A stretch of DNA of 8,307 bases from Methylococcaceae bacterium NSP1-2. Its GTDB lineage: Bacteria > Pseudomonadota > Gammaproteobacteria > Methylococcales > Methylomonadaceae. A model generated the notes under the pieces. The model made no database searches and was not told where the DNA came from. It was given only the letters and a program-made list of their open reading frames with translations. The stretch is taken from positions 1-8,307 of the forward strand of contig NQJH01000055.1 in the NCBI GenBank assembly GCA_002256685.1, read 5' to 3'. The translations under genes were made by a program, and so were the position numbers. Position 1 is the stretch's first letter. Every line of letters starts with the position of its first letter. This document shows positions 7,134 to 8,307 of this stretch, piece after piece.

Positions 7134-7162
7134 AGCGGAGATGCGCTAAGTCGCATTCCGCT
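7134..7162. repeat. Imperfect inverted repeat / hairpin between valS and pilB
   Basis: Arms at 7134-7145 and 7152-7162 form an 11-bp stem with one bulged G and a 6-nt loop, in the 78-bp gap after valS. On the minus strand it begins 9 nt past the valS stop, and the nearest T run (five T) is about 20 nt further on, so it is not a standard intrinsic terminator. GC-rich arms in an AT-rich gap resemble a REP-type dispersed palindrome, but only one copy is in the window. No promoter for pilB could be named with confidence in this gap. Confidence 0.5.
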
Positions 7163-7170
7163 ATGCTAAC

Positions 7171-8307
7171 TTATAAAGATTGGATTTTACTTTGTTGTTG
7201 TTCAAGGTTGTTAAGTATAGATTGTAAATCTGCCAGTTTCGCCTTTTCTTTCTCTATTACATCGAGCGGTGCTTTATCAATGAAAGTAGGATTGCTCAAT
7301 TTACCTTCAATTCTGGGTAATTCCTTGCTAACTCTTTGAATTTCTTTATCCAGTCTGGCTAATTCCGCTTGCTTATCAATCAAACCCGCCATCGGAATCA
7401 AAATTTTCAGGTCGCCAACTAAGGCAATCGCTGATTCTGGACTTGCCTCGTCAGGATTTAACCAAGTGATAGATTCTAAACGAGCCAGTTTTTGTAAATA
7501 GCTACGATTGTTCGTTAAACACTGTTGGTCAACCGCTCCGCCATTCTGTAATAATACAGGCAATGGCTTACTAGGAGCAATATTCATTTCCCCACGAATA
7601 CGACGGACGCCTAGAATAAACTGCATTAACCACTGGGTTTCAGTAATCGCGTCAGCATCGATTTGCGTTTCATCACAAACAGGATAGGCTTGCAACATAA
7701 TGGTATCACCCTCAATCCCTGCTAAAGGCGCGACCCGTTGCCAAATTTCCTCGGTAATAAACGGCATAATCGGATGCGCTAAACGCAATATACTTTCTAA
7801 CACGTTTAACAGCGTTTTGCGTGTACCACGTTGCAACGCTTCATCATCCGATTGCAACGAAATTTTTGCCAATTCCAAATACCAATCGCAGTATTCATTC
7901 CAAGTAAAATCATAAATTGCTTGTGCGGCTAAATCGAAACGGTAATTATCGATAGCATTACTGGTTGTTGCAGTCACTTGATGCAAACGAGACACTATCC
8001 AACGATCCACCTGCGTATAAGTACACGGTGCATCCGATAAACCACAATCCTGTTCTTCGGTATTCATTAACACATACCGCGCCGCGTTCCATAACTTATT
8101 ACAGAAATTGCGATAACCCTCAGTACGCGCCAAATCAAAACGAATATCACGCCCTGTTGAAGCTAAAGACGCAAAGGTAAAACGTAGCGCGTCGGTACCG
8201 TAAGATTGAATGCCATCGGGAAAATCTTTGCGCGTGGCTTGCTCGATTTTTTTTGCCCCTTGCGGTTGCATCATGCCGCTGGTGCGTTTAGTCACCAAAG
8301 TTTCTAA
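7171..8307 (-). CDS. valS: Valyl-tRNA synthetase, C-terminal part (runs off right edge)
   Basis: Class I aminoacyl-tRNA synthetase charging tRNA-Val. The visible 378 codons are open to the right edge, so the true start, the HIGH motif and the KMSKS loop lie outside; family alignment places KMSKS a short way upstream of the edge. Visible landmarks, numbered within the fragment, are TKRTSGMMQPQ (6-16), GTDALRFTFASLASTGRDI (37-55) and GYRNFCNKLWNA (64-75), all characteristic of ValS, then the helical anticodon-binding domain (about 98-195, with WNEYCDWYLELAK and HPIMPFITEEIWQRV) and a C-terminal coiled-coil arm (about 311-378, rich in Glu, Lys and Leu) that contacts the tRNA. The protein ends with TAA at 7173-7171. 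An apparent TTG start near 8298 is internal to the gene and should not be used. Confidence 0.97.
   Translation of the reverse strand, partial: LETLVTKRTSGMMQPQGAKKIEQATRKDFPDGIQSYGTDALRFTFASLASTGRDIRFDLARTEGYRNFCNKLWNAARYVLMNTEEQDCGLSDAPCTYTQVDRWIVSRLHQVTATTSNAIDNYRFDLAAQAIYDFTWNEYCDWYLELAKISLQSDDEALQRGTRKTLLNVLESILRLAHPIMPFITEEIWQRVAPLAGIEGDTIMLQAYPVCDETQIDADAITETQWLMQFILGVRRIRGEMNIAPSKPLPVLLQNGGAVDQQCLTNNRSYLQKLARLESITWLNPDEASPESAIALVGDLKILIPMAGLIDKQAELARLDKEIQRVSKELPRIEGKLSNPTFIDKAPLDVIEKEKAKLADLQSILNNLEQQQSKIQSL

Noticed and set aside
7093..7170. Possible sigma-70 promoter for pilB in the valS-pilB gap
   Set aside because: CATAAT and TACGAT resemble -10 boxes, but neither has a good -35 box at 16-18 bp, and TACGAT would lie only a few bases from the ATG.
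1..8307. CRISPR array, tRNA/rRNA gene, insertion sequence, prophage or defence genes
   Set aside because: No direct-repeat arrays, transposase-like proteins, or tRNA/rRNA-like segments were seen; nearly all of the window is accounted for by ten recognisable core genes.

Overview
The window looks like ordinary chromosome from a gammaproteobacterium with moderately AT-rich DNA. The evidence is the coaE-zapD-yacG gene order, a PilB/PilC/PilD type IV pilus set, and a System I cytochrome c maturation tail with separate ccmG, ccmH and ccmI. The Methylococcales (methanotrophs) or a relative would fit the general look, but that is an impression; no gene here fixes the order. Every gene lies on the minus strand, so transcription runs from high to low coordinates.

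Layout in transcription order: the C-terminal part of valS (valyl-tRNA synthetase, entering from the right edge, ends at 7171); a 78-bp gap holding an imperfect hairpin; pilB (7092-5383), pilC (5380-4154) and pilD (4153-3290); coaE (3285-2689); zapD (2675-1917); yacG (1917-1720); then ccmG (1699-1142), ccmH (1145-678) and the N-terminal 227 codons of ccmI (681-1, running off the left edge). Apart from the valS-pilB gap, all junctions are 20 bp or less, and several overlap or abut (pilC/pilD, zapD/yacG, ccmG/ccmH, ccmH/ccmI). No stretch over 300 bases lacks a gene.

Three functional blocks sit in one co-directional row. PilB is the pilus extension ATPase, PilC the inner-membrane platform, and PilD the peptidase/methylase that matures prepilins. 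CoaE makes the last step of coenzyme A, ZapD bundles FtsZ, and YacG is a small zinc protein that inhibits DNA gyrase. CcmG, CcmH and CcmI reduce and present apocytochrome c for haem attachment in the periplasm. No pilin gene and no ccmA-F are in view.

I found no undescribed biological system. Points deserving a second look are small: an 11-bp hairpin followed by a T7 run inside the end of yacG, a 17-bp perfect palindrome over the annotated ccmG start codon, a hairpin between valS and pilB that could be a dispersed repeat, an A9 run early in pilC, and the split placement of the ccm genes.
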